Source: Clostridia bacterium (GTDB lineage Bacteria > Bacillota > Clostridia > Oscillospirales > CAG-272). Taken from it: a stretch of 64,000 bases of DNA. This document shows positions 25,433 to 34,129 of the stretch, in pieces. The position numbers were made by a program, and so were the translations under genes. How positions within the stretch are numbered: position 1 is the stretch's first letter; every line of letters starts with the position of its first letter. The notes under the pieces are model-generated. The model searched no databases. It saw nothing but the letters and a program-made list of their open reading frames with translations, and was not told the origin of the DNA. The stretch covers positions 1-64,000 of the forward strand of contig JAFSYU010000016.1 of assembly GCA_017443595.1 (NCBI GenBank), in the 5' to 3' direction.

Positions 25433-25619
25433 AATGTCATTTGAACAGATAATAAAAAGAGTAAACGAGATATTATCCGCGCTTGAAAATAAGGAAACTC
25501 CGCTCGATCAGTCGCTTTCTTTATTTGAAGAAGGCGTTGCGCTTATTAAAAGAGCCGACTTTATACTTGATGAAGCGCAGAAAAAAATCAAAATGCTTAC
25601 CGAGGACGAAGTGAAATGA
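25419..25619 (+). CDS. xseB: Exodeoxyribonuclease VII small subunit
   Basis: A 66-residue helical partner of XseA. The family pattern SFEQIIKRVNEILSALEN followed by LDQSLSLFEEGV is clear. It overlaps the xseA end by 14 bases and the ispA start by 4 (ATGA), consistent with translational coupling and fixed subunit stoichiometry. Confidence 0.93.
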   Translation: MENNEMSFEQIIKRVNEILSALENKETPLDQSLSLFEEGVALIKRADFILDEAQKKIKMLTEDEVK

Positions 25620-26503
25620 ATATTATAGAAGATTTAAAAGCATATAATACCGTAATAAACGGGGAGCTTGATAGCCTGTTATCCGGAAAAGACGACGATC
25701 TTAATTTGATAGCGGACTCAATGAGATACAGCGTGCAGAACGGCGGAAAGCGCATACGTCCGTATCTTGTACTTAAATTCTCGGAACTCGGCGGACTTGA
25801 CAGTTTTAACAAAGGCGCGCTTGCATTTGCCTGCGCACTTGAGATGATACATACGTATTCGCTCATTCACGACGATCTGCCGTGCATGGATAACGACGAT
25901 CTGCGCCGAGGCAAGCCCACGAATCACAAGGTTTTCGGTGAAGCGACGGCGACCCTTGCCGGCGACGCACTGCTTACGCTTGCGTTTGAAGTCGTATCCG
26001 CCGCGGAAACTACGGATAAAGCAAAGATAAAAGCCGTAAACGCACTGTCTGAGCTTGCCGGATGGAAAGGCATGGTCGGCGGTCAGATAATGGACCTTGA
26101 AGGAGAGAAAAGGAAGCTTACCGACAGAGAGTTTACCAAGATGAACGCGCTTAAGACCGGTGCGCTTTTGCGCTGTACGGCGCGACTCGGACTTGCGGCA
26201 GCCGTCTGTGACGATGAACAAACGTGCAAAGACGCTGACGAATACTGCGCGTGTATAGGCAGAGCGTTCCAGATACGCGACGATATACTTGACGTTACGG
26301 CGAACCAGGCTGAGCTCGGAAAGCCTGTAGGATCCGACGCAAAAAACGGAAAAACCACCGTTTTGTCTTATATGTCGCTTGATAAGGCGCAGGCTCTTGC
26401 CGCGGAACTTACCGAAAAAGCCGCAGCAGCCATTGAAAAATACGGAAAAACGGGAAAAGAACTTTCTGAATTTGCAGTATTTCTGCTTAACAGACGCAAA
26501 TAA
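25616..26503 (+). CDS. ispA: Polyprenyl (farnesyl/geranyl) diphosphate synthase
   Basis: Condenses IPP with allylic diphosphates to give the C15 precursor of undecaprenyl phosphate and other isoprenoids. The first Asp-rich motif is DDLPCMDNDD and the second RDDILD; GGKRIRP at the N-terminus binds diphosphate. At 295 residues it has the usual length. It works with Dxr and IspG of the MEP pathway and UppS, all encoded later in the window. The dxs gene that often follows ispA in this gene order is absent. The gene lies immediately before the OLE RNA promoter. Confidence 0.95.
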   Translation: MNIIEDLKAYNTVINGELDSLLSGKDDDLNLIADSMRYSVQNGGKRIRPYLVLKFSELGGLDSFNKGALAFACALEMIHTYSLIHDDLPCMDNDDLRRGKPTNHKVFGEATATLAGDALLTLAFEVVSAAETTDKAKIKAVNALSELAGWKGMVGGQIMDLEGEKRKLTDREFTKMNALKTGALLRCTARLGLAAAVCDDEQTCKDADEYCACIGRAFQIRDDILDVTANQAELGKPVGSDAKNGKTTVLSYMSLDKAQALAAELTEKAAAAIEKYGKTGKELSEFAVFLLNRRK

Positions 26504-26548
26504 CTGCATAAAATTTGAAAAAATATTCGTTATTTTTGTATTTTCATC

Positions 26549-26576
26549 TTGAAATTACAAAAAATTATGGTAAAAT
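26549..26576 (+). promoter_or_regulatory. Promoter of OLE RNA
   Basis: TTGAAA (26549-26554), 16-bp spacer, TAAAAT (26571-26576). Transcription would start near 26583, the first base of the closing stem of the RNA. Confidence 0.7.
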
Positions 26577-26582
26577 ATAAAT

Positions 26583-27180
26583 GACGGTGCAGTATCCTAG
26601 TTTGAGAGAAGCCGTTTGAGGACGGGCCTAAAAATCCGTCAAAGGGCATATCGATGAAGCTCCTTGTGCTTGCTTCTTACGCCCAGTTTGGGGTGGGTGC
26701 TGGGAGATAGGTCTGAGGGCGTGCCGTAACGGCATACGGTTTTCGACCCTCTTACCGTGGAGGCCTTTGCTTGTGGTATTGACGTACCAGCGAAAACGTA
26801 TTACGGGCAGAGGATTAAACCTATCGCGCGGGGCATTTGTCGCTGTGGATAGTGTAGCCTGCCTTGAGTGGTTCCGGCGAATTCGGGATCAAAGCGGCGG
26901 CGCCCGGCCAGGCGCCGTAAGCTATCGCCTGATGAAACCGTCGCTGCAAAAGAGGCTAAAACGACCAAGCTCTTGATCGGGGAAATCCCCTAGGCTGTTT
27001 ATTTTTACAGTAAGGCAGACTGCGGATTGCAGTGCGGGAGACATAAGGCAATCGAGTCTCCGCTGCGGCGACGCGCGGACTTCTCCCGTAAAGGGAAACC
27101 GCCGATCGGTAACGAAAGGTGGGAGACGCGGAAATCGTACTCGACCTAATACCGCAAGGTTTACGCAGTCTGTTACCGTC
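26583..27180 (+). ncRNA. ole: OLE RNA (ornate large extremophilic RNA)
   Basis: About 600 nt without a credible coding frame, more GC-rich than the flanking intergenic DNA and dense in potential hairpins. The ends pair (GACGGT 26583-26588 with ACCGTC 27175-27180, extended by CAG/CTG). Internal helices include GAGGG 26715/CCCTC 26747 enclosing TGCCGT/ACGGCA, GGGG/CCCC around AAAT near 26980, and GGAGAC/GTCTCC near 27040-27060. The size (~600 nt), the position after ispA among nusB-xse-ispA-tlyA-recN genes and the following OapA-like gene are the known hallmarks of OLE RNA. In Bacillus halodurans OLE forms a membrane ribonucleoprotein with OapA and is linked to stress tolerance. Assignment is by context and structure, not by a covariance search. 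Confidence 0.85.
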
Positions 27181-27202
27181 TTTGATTTGAAAGGAAAAAG
27201 CA

Positions 27203-27850
27203 TTGGACAAACATGAAGACACCCCTCCCCGAAGTATAGATACCGCCGAGGAGAAAAACGTTTCAGAAAAGAAACAGCAAAAAAAGAAAAAGAATAAAAC
27301 AAAAGGCGCGCTTAACTGGAAATGGGCGCTGAAAGCGGCGCTTATAAGTATATTTATTTCTGTCTTACTTACGCTTTTGTCGACAGAGGTTCTTGAAAAA
27401 CTCAATCTTGTCGCCGCCTTTGTGATACTTATAATTTTTATTTTAATAAATATTTTTTTCGATATTTTAGCTATTTCAATAGCAACGGCGGATATAAAAC
27501 CGTTTTTGTCAATGTCCGCGCGCAGGCTAAAAGTCGGATATACCGGAGTTTATCTTATAAACAACGCGGAAAAAATGAATAACATTTTTGCGGACGTTAT
27601 AGGCGATATAGCAGGCGTCGTATCCGGCGCCACGGGTACAGCGATAATAATAAAGCTGTTTACGTCGCCGGACTCTGAATTCACCGCAAATCTGATAATT
27701 ACGTCGCTCATAGCCGGCCTCACAGTCGGCGGCAAGGCTTTGGGCAAATCCATCGGAATGAAATACAGTTATAATTTCGTTTACGGCGCGGCAAAGGTAT
27801 TCAGCATATTCTCACGCCGCAAAACAAACGATAAAAAGGAAATAAAATGA
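27203..27850 (+). CDS. oapA: OLE-associated membrane protein OapA
   Basis: A 215-residue membrane protein with a very basic N-terminus (run of Lys about 24-34), a hydrophobic pair (about 42-90) and further hydrophobic segments (about 130-180). The central NNAEKMNNIFADVIGDIAG and SGATGTA fit the OapA family, which has weak similarity to CorC/CNNM-type (DUF21) magnesium transporter domains. In studied species OapA binds OLE RNA as a dimer and brings it to the membrane; the basic tail suits RNA contact. The start is TTG at 27203 with AAGGA 7 bases before, only 22 bases after the closing stem of the RNA, so RNA and mRNA share a transcript. It overlaps tlyA by 4 bases. Confidence 0.85.
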   Translation: MDKHEDTPPRSIDTAEEKNVSEKKQQKKKKNKTKGALNWKWALKAALISIFISVLLTLLSTEVLEKLNLVAAFVILIIFILINIFFDILAISIATADIKPFLSMSARRLKVGYTGVYLINNAEKMNNIFADVIGDIAGVVSGATGTAIIIKLFTSPDSEFTANLIITSLIAGLTVGGKALGKSIGMKYSYNFVYGAAKVFSIFSRRKTNDKKEIK

Positions 27851-28569
27851 CGGAAAGAGCTGACAAGCTCCTTTACAAAAAAGGTCTGTGCAAAAGCAGG
27901 AGTGCCGCTCAGACGCTTATAGATGAGGGAAAAGTTCTCTGTAACGGCAGAACGGTTTTAAAGCCGTCTGAATTGCTTGAAGAAGACTGTGAGCTGACCG
28001 TAACGGAAGAGTTGAAATACGTCAGCCGCGGCGGATATAAGCTTGAATACGCGCTCAAAAGATTCAATATTGACGTTACGGACGACGTATGCATAGATAT
28101 CGGCGCTTCCACCGGCGGTTTTACGGATTGTCTGCTGCAGCACGGGGCGGCAAAGGTCTACGCGATAGAAGGCGGTCACGGTCAGCTTGATAAAACTCTT
28201 CAAAACGACGACCGCGTTATAAGCATTGAAAATTTCAACGCGCGCGAGCTTAGTTTGGATTCGATCGGCGAATATTGCAAAACCGCCGTTATGGACGTTT
28301 CATTCATATCTCAGACTCTGCTGCACAAAAACGTTTATTCCGTATTAGAGAAAAAAGGTAAGTTCATTACGCTTATAAAACCGCAGTTTGAAGCCGGAAA
28401 AGAAAATATAAAAAAACACGGCATAGCTTCAAAAGAATCTTATGACGCGGTAATATCAAAAGTAATATCAAGCGCCGAAGCGTGCGGATTCAAACTTATG
28501 TGTACTGACACGTCTGTAATAAAAGGCGGCGACGGGAATACGGAATTTATAGCGTATTTTGTTAAATAA
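27847..28569 (+). CDS. tlyA: TlyA-family rRNA (cytidine-2'-O)-methyltransferase
   Basis: A 240-residue protein with an N-terminal S4 RNA-binding domain (about 2-60; ERADKLLYKKGLCKSR) and an FtsJ/RrmJ-like SAM methyltransferase domain (IDIGASTGGFTDCLL). It ends at GGDGNTEFIAYF. Relatives make 2'-O-methylcytidine in 16S and 23S rRNA and are often mislabelled hemolysin. The start overlaps the oapA end (ATGA), so it belongs to the same operon. Confidence 0.92.
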   Translation: MTERADKLLYKKGLCKSRSAAQTLIDEGKVLCNGRTVLKPSELLEEDCELTVTEELKYVSRGGYKLEYALKRFNIDVTDDVCIDIGASTGGFTDCLLQHGAAKVYAIEGGHGQLDKTLQNDDRVISIENFNARELSLDSIGEYCKTAVMDVSFISQTLLHKNVYSVLEKKGKFITLIKPQFEAGKENIKKHGIASKESYDAVISKVISSAEACGFKLMCTDTSVIKGGDGNTEFIAYFVK

Positions 28570-28583
28570 AAACGGAGGGAATA

Positions 28584-29381
28584 ATGAAAAAATTTGCAGT
28601 TATCCCCAATATTTATAAAGATCCGGATCGTAAAATTACGGATAAAATAACGGAAATGCTTAACAAAAACGGCATTGACGCGCAAACCCTGTCCGACAAG
28701 TGCGACGGCAAGGAGCTGTCGGAATACGACTGCATAGTCGTTTTAGGCGGAGACGGAACGATACTTGATATTGCAAAAAAAGCCGCCGAATATGACGTAG
28801 CCGTTGCCGGAGTAAATCTCGGAAAAATAGGTTATCTTGCCTCGTTTGAGCCGGATGAAACGGAAAAACTGCTATTGATAAACGAAAATACAATTACAGA
28901 AAAGCGCATGATGCTCACGCTTGAATACCGCGGGCAAAAGTTCAATGCGTTAAACGACTTTGTGATATCCGGCAAAAGAGCGTCAAAAATGATATCCGTT
29001 TCAGTATCCGCAGACGGCGAGCCTTCGTCAGATTACAACAGCACGGCGCTTATATTTTCAACGCCTACGGGCAGCAGCGGCTATAACGTATCAGCCGGCG
29101 GTCCCGTTATTGATCCTACGCTTGACTGTATCGCCGTAACGCCGGTATGCCCTCACACAGGCACGGTCAGATGTTGTATTTACGGCAAAGACGCGGTATT
29201 CACCGTAAAAAACATCTCGTCCGCCGATAAAGAAGTGACGATATCCGTTGACGGCGGATCGGAGCTGCCGTTAGAGCGGGATGAAACCATTAAAATAATG
29301 CGCTGCACAAAATACGTAAGCCTTATAAAAACAGATAAAGAGCCCTTTACCAAAACGATGGTAAGAAAAATGAAAATATGA
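28584..29381 (+). CDS. nadK: NAD kinase
   Basis: Phosphorylates NAD to NADP with ATP or polyphosphate. The diagnostic GGDGT loop (VVLGGDGTILDIAKKA, about 53-68), NLGKIGYLA, the NDFVISG segment and STPTGSSGYNVSAGGPVI are all present in 265 residues. The ATG follows GGAGGG. Its last bases overlap the first possible argR start. Confidence 0.95.
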   Translation: MKKFAVIPNIYKDPDRKITDKITEMLNKNGIDAQTLSDKCDGKELSEYDCIVVLGGDGTILDIAKKAAEYDVAVAGVNLGKIGYLASFEPDETEKLLLINENTITEKRMMLTLEYRGQKFNALNDFVISGKRASKMISVSVSADGEPSSDYNSTALIFSTPTGSSGYNVSAGGPVIDPTLDCIAVTPVCPHTGTVRCCIYGKDAVFTVKNISSADKEVTISVDGGSELPLERDETIKIMRCTKYVSLIKTDKEPFTKTMVRKMKI

Positions 29382-29395
29382 AAGGGAATAAAAAA

Positions 29396-29869
29396 GTGAC
29401 AAACGCAACAAACAAGATCAAGAAGATCAGGCAGGCTAAGATCCTTGACATAATCGAAACAAAGCATATCACCACCCAGGAAGAGCTCACAAAGTATTTA
29501 AAAGAAGAGGGTTTTGACGCTACGCAGGCTACGGTATCGCGTGATATAAGAGAGCTGCGTCTTACAAAATCGTCAGACAAAAACGGCGCGTATAAGTATA
29601 CCGTAAAGGAAAGCGGCTCCGATCACCCCGCCAACAAGTACGCAAAAATACTTATAGAAGCGACAGTCAGCCGCACTGTAGCGTCAAATCTGCTTATTAT
29701 CAAGACGTATTCCGGTATGGCAAACGCCGCTTGCGCGGCGATAGACCGCCTCGGCTGGACAGAGATAGCCGGTTCCATAGCCGGAGACGATACTATCTTT
29801 ATAGCCTGCTACGATAATGAAAACGCGGCTGCCGTAAACGAAAAACTGGACAAGATCCTAAAAGCATAA
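29396..29869 (+). CDS. argR: Arginine repressor ArgR
   Basis: An arginine-responsive regulator that represses biosynthesis and activates catabolism of arginine. The N-terminal winged helix (about 10-75) includes TTQEELTKYL and ATQATVSRDIRELRL; the C-terminal oligomerisation and arginine-binding domain has IAGDDTIFIA. A longer frame starts at ATG 29378, but AAAGGG (29381-29386) lies inside it and is 9 bases from a GTG at 29396, which I take as the start (157 residues). ArgR between nadK and recN is the standard Firmicute order. Confidence 0.93.
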   Translation: MTNATNKIKKIRQAKILDIIETKHITTQEELTKYLKEEGFDATQATVSRDIRELRLTKSSDKNGAYKYTVKESGSDHPANKYAKILIEATVSRTVASNLLIIKTYSGMANAACAAIDRLGWTEIAGSIAGDDTIFIACYDNENAAAVNEKLDKILKA

Positions 29870-29881
29870 ACGGAGGAGCGT

Positions 29882-31570
29882 ATGCTCGTTTCACTTCATA
29901 TTGAGAACGTAGCGACGATAAAAACGGTCGATATTGATTTCGACCGCGGTTTTACCGTTCTCTCGGGAGAAACGGGCGCCGGCAAATCCATAATAATCGA
30001 TTCCGTAAATCTGCTGTTAGGCGATAAATCAAACAGGGAACTTATAAGGACCGGCGAGGATTCCGCAAGCGTGCGCGCCATATTCACGGCGCTGTCCGAC
30101 AAAAAGATAAACGATATAAAAGAATGCGGGATAGATTGTGACGGAGAGCTTGAAGTATACCGTGAAATAAGCGCAAACGGCAGAAATATTATCAAATGCA
30201 ACGGCAGAGCCGTACCGACGTATACGTTAAGGCAAATAATGAAAAACCTTGTCAGCATACACGGGCAGAACTCGTCTCTTGCGTTGCTTGACGAGGATAC
30301 GCATATACGGTATCTTGACTCATACGCGGAAAATGAAGCTTTGCGTCTTGATTACGAAAAATGCTTCAATGAGCTGAACAACGCCGTAAACGAGCAGAGA
30401 GAACTTATTATAGACGAACGCGAGAAAGCGAGGCTTACGGAAGATCTTAACAGGCAGATAAAAGAGATAGAGAGCGCAAAGCTCAAGGATAACGAAGAGG
30501 ACGAGCTGTTAGCCGCAAGAACAAGAATTAAAAATATTGAACAGACGTCAAAATACGTAAAATCGGTTTATAAAAATCTGTATCAGAACGATAAAGCGCC
30601 GTCTGCTTCCGAACGTATAGACGCCGCTATAAAAGCGTTGGAAGCTTTAAACGAAACAGAGCAAAGTGATAAAATAGCGGAAAATATAAACAGGCTGACA
30701 GGCTTTAAGTACGAGATAGACGATATAGCAATAGAAATAAAAAGCATTATAGAAGATATTGGAGAAGATCCGGCGGAAGCGCTTGACAGTATTGAAAACA
30801 GACTTGCTCTTATATCAAGGATAAAACGTAAATACGGCTCGGATATAAAAGAAGTAAACGCATACTGCGAAGAGCAGAAAAAACGTCTTGACGAGATAAA
30901 AAAAGCGGACAAGAGAATAGCCGAGTTAAGCGAGATCATAAAAAAAGCAAAAGCGGAAGCAATGCAAAAAGCGGCGGCGCTTACAAGATCAAGAAAAGAC
31001 GCGTCAAAAAAGCTGTCCGAAGCGGTGCTGTCGGAGCTTAAATATCTTGATTTAAAAAAAGTGCGTTTTGAGATAGCAGTAGAGCTGAAAAAGCAGTTAT
31101 CTTCGGACGGCGCGGACAACGTTACGTTTCTTATCGCAGCTAACACCGGAGATGAGCTGAAACCGCTTGATAAAACTGCGTCCGGCGGCGAACTGTCAAG
31201 AATAATGCTCGCAATAAAGAGCGTATTTGCCGGCAAAGACGATATAGATACGGTCATATACGATGAGGTTGATACCGGAATATCGGGAGCGACGTCGGAG
31301 CGTATCGGTAACAGACTGCATATGACCGCAAAGGGCTGTCAGGTAATTGCCGTTACGCACTCTGCGCAGGTCGCTTCAAACGCGGATCAGCATATACTTA
31401 TATACAAAACGGACGTTGACGATAAAACGCAGACGTTTTGCAAAACACTTAATAAAGAAGAAAGAATAAAAGAACTTTCCAGAATAATAGGCGGAATAGA
31501 CGTTACGCAGAACGCCGTAGCAACTGCCGCGGAAATGCTTGAAAAAAATACCGAAAGGACAAACATATAA
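29882..31570 (+). CDS. recN: DNA repair protein RecN
   Basis: An SMC-like ATPase of 562 residues that acts early in double-strand-break repair. Walker A is GETGAGKS (about 32-39) after the LHIENVATI start. Long coiled-coil arms (about 160-370) follow. The signature TASGGELSRIMLAIKSVF and Walker B DTVIYDEVDTGISG are near the C-terminus. The N-terminal domain also has FVSIHGQNS-like text (NLVSIHGQNSS). A GGAG site precedes the ATG. No LexA box was seen, as the gene is inside an operon. Confidence 0.95.
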   Translation: MLVSLHIENVATIKTVDIDFDRGFTVLSGETGAGKSIIIDSVNLLLGDKSNRELIRTGEDSASVRAIFTALSDKKINDIKECGIDCDGELEVYREISANGRNIIKCNGRAVPTYTLRQIMKNLVSIHGQNSSLALLDEDTHIRYLDSYAENEALRLDYEKCFNELNNAVNEQRELIIDEREKARLTEDLNRQIKEIESAKLKDNEEDELLAARTRIKNIEQTSKYVKSVYKNLYQNDKAPSASERIDAAIKALEALNETEQSDKIAENINRLTGFKYEIDDIAIEIKSIIEDIGEDPAEALDSIENRLALISRIKRKYGSDIKEVNAYCEEQKKRLDEIKKADKRIAELSEIIKKAKAEAMQKAAALTRSRKDASKKLSEAVLSELKYLDLKKVRFEIAVELKKQLSSDGADNVTFLIAANTGDELKPLDKTASGGELSRIMLAIKSVFAGKDDIDTVIYDEVDTGISGATSERIGNRLHMTAKGCQVIAVTHSAQVASNADQHILIYKTDVDDKTQTFCKTLNKEERIKELSRIIGGIDVTQNAVATAAEMLEKNTERTNI

Positions 31571-31571
31571 A

Positions 31572-32789
31572 ATGCAATTATACGAAGAACTCGTTGCCAG
31601 AGGACTTATTGCACAGGTAACGAACGAAGAAGAGATCAAAAATATGATCAACGATGGTAAAGCGACGTTTTACATCGGCTTTGACTGCACGGCGGACAGC
31701 CTTACGGCAGGTCATTTTATGGCGCTGACCCTTATGAAAAGACTGCAGCAGCACGGCAATAAGCCGATAGCGCTCATAGGCGGAGGCACCACGATGATAG
31801 GCGACCCGTCCGGCAGAACGGATATGCGTAAAATGCTGACGAGAGAAGATATTGACTACAACGCAAAACGCTTTAAAGAACAGATGGAGCGCTTTATAGA
31901 ATTCGGTGAAGGCAAGGCCGTAATGGTCAACAACGCGGACTGGCTGCTCGATCTTAACTACGTGGAGCTCCTGCGCGAGGTAGGCGCGTGCTTCTCGGTA
32001 AACAATATGCTCCGCGCGGAATGCTACAAGCAGAGAATGGAGCGCGGCCTGAGCTTCTTTGAATTCAACTACATGATAATGCAGTCGTACGACTTCTACT
32101 ATCTGTTCAAAAACTACAACTGCAATATGCAGTTCGGCGGCGACGACCAGTGGAGCAATATGTTAGGCGGCACAGAGCTTATAAGAAAGAAGCTCGGCAA
32201 AGACGCGCACTGCATGACGATAACGCTATTGACCGACTCCCAGGGCAAAAAAATGGGCAAGACCGCCGGAAACGCCGTATGGCTCGATCCCGAAAAAACG
32301 TCTCCTTACGATTTCTTCCAGTACTGGAGAAACGTAGACGACGGCGACGTTATTAAGTGCATGAAGATGCTTACGTTCATACCGCTTGAACAAATCGCGG
32401 AATATGAAAAATGCGAGGGCAGCGAGCTTAACAGAGTCAAAGAGATACTCGCGCATCATCTTACGGAAATGGTCCACGGTAAAGAAGAAGCGGACAAAGC
32501 GCTTGAAGCGGCAAGATCCGTATTTACCGGCGGCGCGGCGGCAGATATGCCTACGACGGAGCTGTCCGATGCTGATTTCACAGACGGCAGCATAACCGTT
32601 ATAGACATGCTCGTCAAAGCCGGTCTCGCACCGTCAAAGGGCGAGGCAAGACGCCTTATCCAGCAGGGCGGCATAATGATAGGCGAGGATAAAGTTACCG
32701 ACGTATACGCGTCTGTTTCAAAAGAAGATATTGCCGCGGGCATTATACTGAAAAAAGGCAAAAAGGTATTCCATAAGTTTACAGTTTAA
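31572..32789 (+). CDS. tyrS: Tyrosyl-tRNA synthetase
   Basis: A class I synthetase charging tRNA-Tyr. The HIGH-like motif is in TAGHFMAL, the tyrosine-binding segment is MQSYDFYYLF with GGDDQWSN, and the KMSKS equivalent is KKMGKTAG. A C-terminal S4-like RNA-binding domain (about 340-400) contains PSKGEARRLIQQGGI. The in-frame start at 31539 lies inside recN; AAAGGA (31554-31559) favours the ATG at 31572 (MQLYEEL), 405 residues. No T-box leader precedes it, so it relies on operon expression from upstream. Confidence 0.95.
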   Translation: MQLYEELVARGLIAQVTNEEEIKNMINDGKATFYIGFDCTADSLTAGHFMALTLMKRLQQHGNKPIALIGGGTTMIGDPSGRTDMRKMLTREDIDYNAKRFKEQMERFIEFGEGKAVMVNNADWLLDLNYVELLREVGACFSVNNMLRAECYKQRMERGLSFFEFNYMIMQSYDFYYLFKNYNCNMQFGGDDQWSNMLGGTELIRKKLGKDAHCMTITLLTDSQGKKMGKTAGNAVWLDPEKTSPYDFFQYWRNVDDGDVIKCMKMLTFIPLEQIAEYEKCEGSELNRVKEILAHHLTEMVHGKEEADKALEAARSVFTGGAAADMPTTELSDADFTDGSITVIDMLVKAGLAPSKGEARRLIQQGGIMIGEDKVTDVYASVSKEDIAAGIILKKGKKVFHKFTV

Positions 32790-32849
32790 CGGGTTATAAA
32801 AGAAATCGTTCCGGCATAGTATTTACCGATAAATCATCGGGAGGGTATT

Positions 32850-33137
32850 ATGCCGGATCTTATTACGTTTGAATCGTTGAAGGACAGAGAAGTGATAAAC
32901 GTTATTGACGGCAGGCGTCTGGGTAACGTATGCGACGTCCAGTTCGATCTGTGTTCGGGTATGCTTACTGCTGTGATAGTGCCGGGTGAGTGCAATTTTT
33001 TAGGCATATCAAAAGGCGACGATATACTTATACCGTGGCATTGTATAGAGCGTATAGGCGACGATATTATTCTCGTAAAGTGCGAAGGCGAGTATATCAA
33101 GGTCCCCAAGAGGAAAAAACGGTTTTTTAAAATGTAA
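32850..33137 (+). CDS. YlmC/YmxH-family PRC-barrel protein
   Basis: A 95-residue PRC-barrel-fold protein (GRRLGNVCDVQFD, SKGDDILIPWHCIERIGDDIIL) with a basic C-terminus (KRKKRFFKM). The YlmC/YmxH family is found in spore-forming Firmicutes; in bacilli related genes are expressed around sporulation, but a molecular function is not established. A strong GGGAGGG ribosome binding site precedes the ATG. A short inverted repeat CCGAT-AAATC-ATCGG overlaps the region just upstream. Confidence 0.85.
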   Translation: MPDLITFESLKDREVINVIDGRRLGNVCDVQFDLCSGMLTAVIVPGECNFLGISKGDDILIPWHCIERIGDDIILVKCEGEYIKVPKRKKRFFKM

Positions 33138-33174
33138 AATTTTTGTAAATCCATAAAAATATTTTAAAAAGCTA

Positions 33175-33203
33175 TTGAAAATAAATAAAAGTTGTGGTAT
33201 ACT
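33175..33203 (+). promoter_or_regulatory. Promoter of rpsB-tsf
   Basis: TTGAAA (33175-33180), 17-bp spacer, TATACT (33198-33203). Predicted start about 33209, giving a leader of about 120 nt. Confidence 0.8.
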
Positions 33204-33210
33204 GCAACGG

Positions 33211-33331
33211 ATTGAGCAAAAACTGCAGTTGCTCAATTTAATAATAAACCGCACGCGGATATAAACTTGCCGGCAGGTGCAATTTGTCACGGTAAGCACC
33301 GCGGAGGAAAAACCTGAGGAGGAATAAAAAA
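33211..33331 (+). promoter_or_regulatory. Structured 5' leader of rpsB
   Basis: The leader begins with a 9-bp perfect hairpin (ATTGAGCAA 33211-33219 with TTGCTCAAT 33229-33237) followed by an A/T stretch. A second helix GGTGC/GCACC follows (near 33276-33300). Two purine-rich SD-like GGAGG sequences lie downstream, and only the second is correctly spaced from the ATG. This layout suits autoregulation by S2, as with other ribosomal protein leaders, but no specific family could be confirmed. Confidence 0.45.
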
Positions 33332-34111
33332 ATGGCAGTAGTAACGATCAAGCAGCTGCTTGAAGCAGGCGTCCACTTCGGACATCAGACAAGAAGATGG
33401 AACCCCAAAATGAAGGAATACATCTTCACTGAAAGAAACGGTATTTACATCATTGACCTTGCAAAAACCGTTAAGAAATTTGAGGAAGCTTATATGTTCG
33501 TCAGAGAGCTTTCCGAAAATGAAGGCACACTTCTTTTCGTCGGTACAAAGAAACAGGCTGCCGACGCCATCAAGGAAGAAGCCGTAAGATGCGGCATGTA
33601 CTACGTCAACGTACGTTGGCCGGGCGGCATGCTCACCAACTACAAGACGATAAAGAAGAGCATAGCACGTCTTGAAAAGCTTGAAAAAATGCAGGCTGAC
33701 GGCACTATCAATCTCCTTCCCAAGAAGGAAGCCGCAAAGATCAACAAAGAAATAGACGAGCTTCAGAAGAACTACGGCGGCATCAAAGCCATGTCCGAGC
33801 TTCCGTCCGCTATATTCATAGTTGACCCGAAGAAAGAAAGAAACGCCGTTCTTGAAGCAAAGAAACTCGGTATCCCGGTTATCGCTATAATAGACACCAA
33901 CTGCGACCCGGACGACGCTGATTACGTTATTCCCGGCAATGACGACGCTATAAGAGCCATCAAGCTCATAAGCTCCGTTCTTGCAGACGCCGTTATAGAA
34001 GGCAGACAGGGCGAACAGAACGCTCCCGCGACTGAAGAATCCGAAGAAGAAGCGGTCATGCCCGCTGACGTTGAAGCTGCTCCCGCTGAAGAAGCTGCTT
34101 CCGAAGAGTAA
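33332..34111 (+). CDS. rpsB: 30S ribosomal protein S2
   Basis: 259 residues with the S2 core [46 protein letters not shown] and [19 protein letters not shown]. The C-terminus carries an acidic Ala/Glu-rich extension of about 30 residues. A GAGGAGG site precedes the ATG. It is followed after 18 bases by tsf, the conserved bacterial pair. Confidence 0.97.
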   Translation: MAVVTIKQLLEAGVHFGHQTRRWNPKMKEYIFTERNGIYIIDLAKTVKKFEEAYMFVRELSENEGTLLFVGTKKQAADAIKEEAVRCGMYYVNVRWPGGMLTNYKTIKKSIARLEKLEKMQADGTINLLPKKEAAKINKEIDELQKNYGGIKAMSELPSAIFIVDPKKERNAVLEAKKLGIPVIAIIDTNCDPDDADYVIPGNDDAIRAIKLISSVLADAVIEGRQGEQNAPATEESEEEAVMPADVEAAPAEEAASEE

Positions 34112-34129
34112 GAAAGGCAGGAATTTAAA

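Noticed and set aside
26583-27180. RNase P RNA, tmRNA or TPP riboswitch as alternatives for the structured RNA
   Set aside because: None of the expected conserved cores is visible, and size and gene context point to OLE RNA.
26767-27405. Short open frames inside the ispA-oapA gap
   Set aside because: They are short, low-quality and lie in DNA with strong hairpin structure; OLE RNA explains the stretch better.
31450-31572. T-box leader before tyrS
   Set aside because: tyrS starts two bases after the recN stop; there is no room for a leader.
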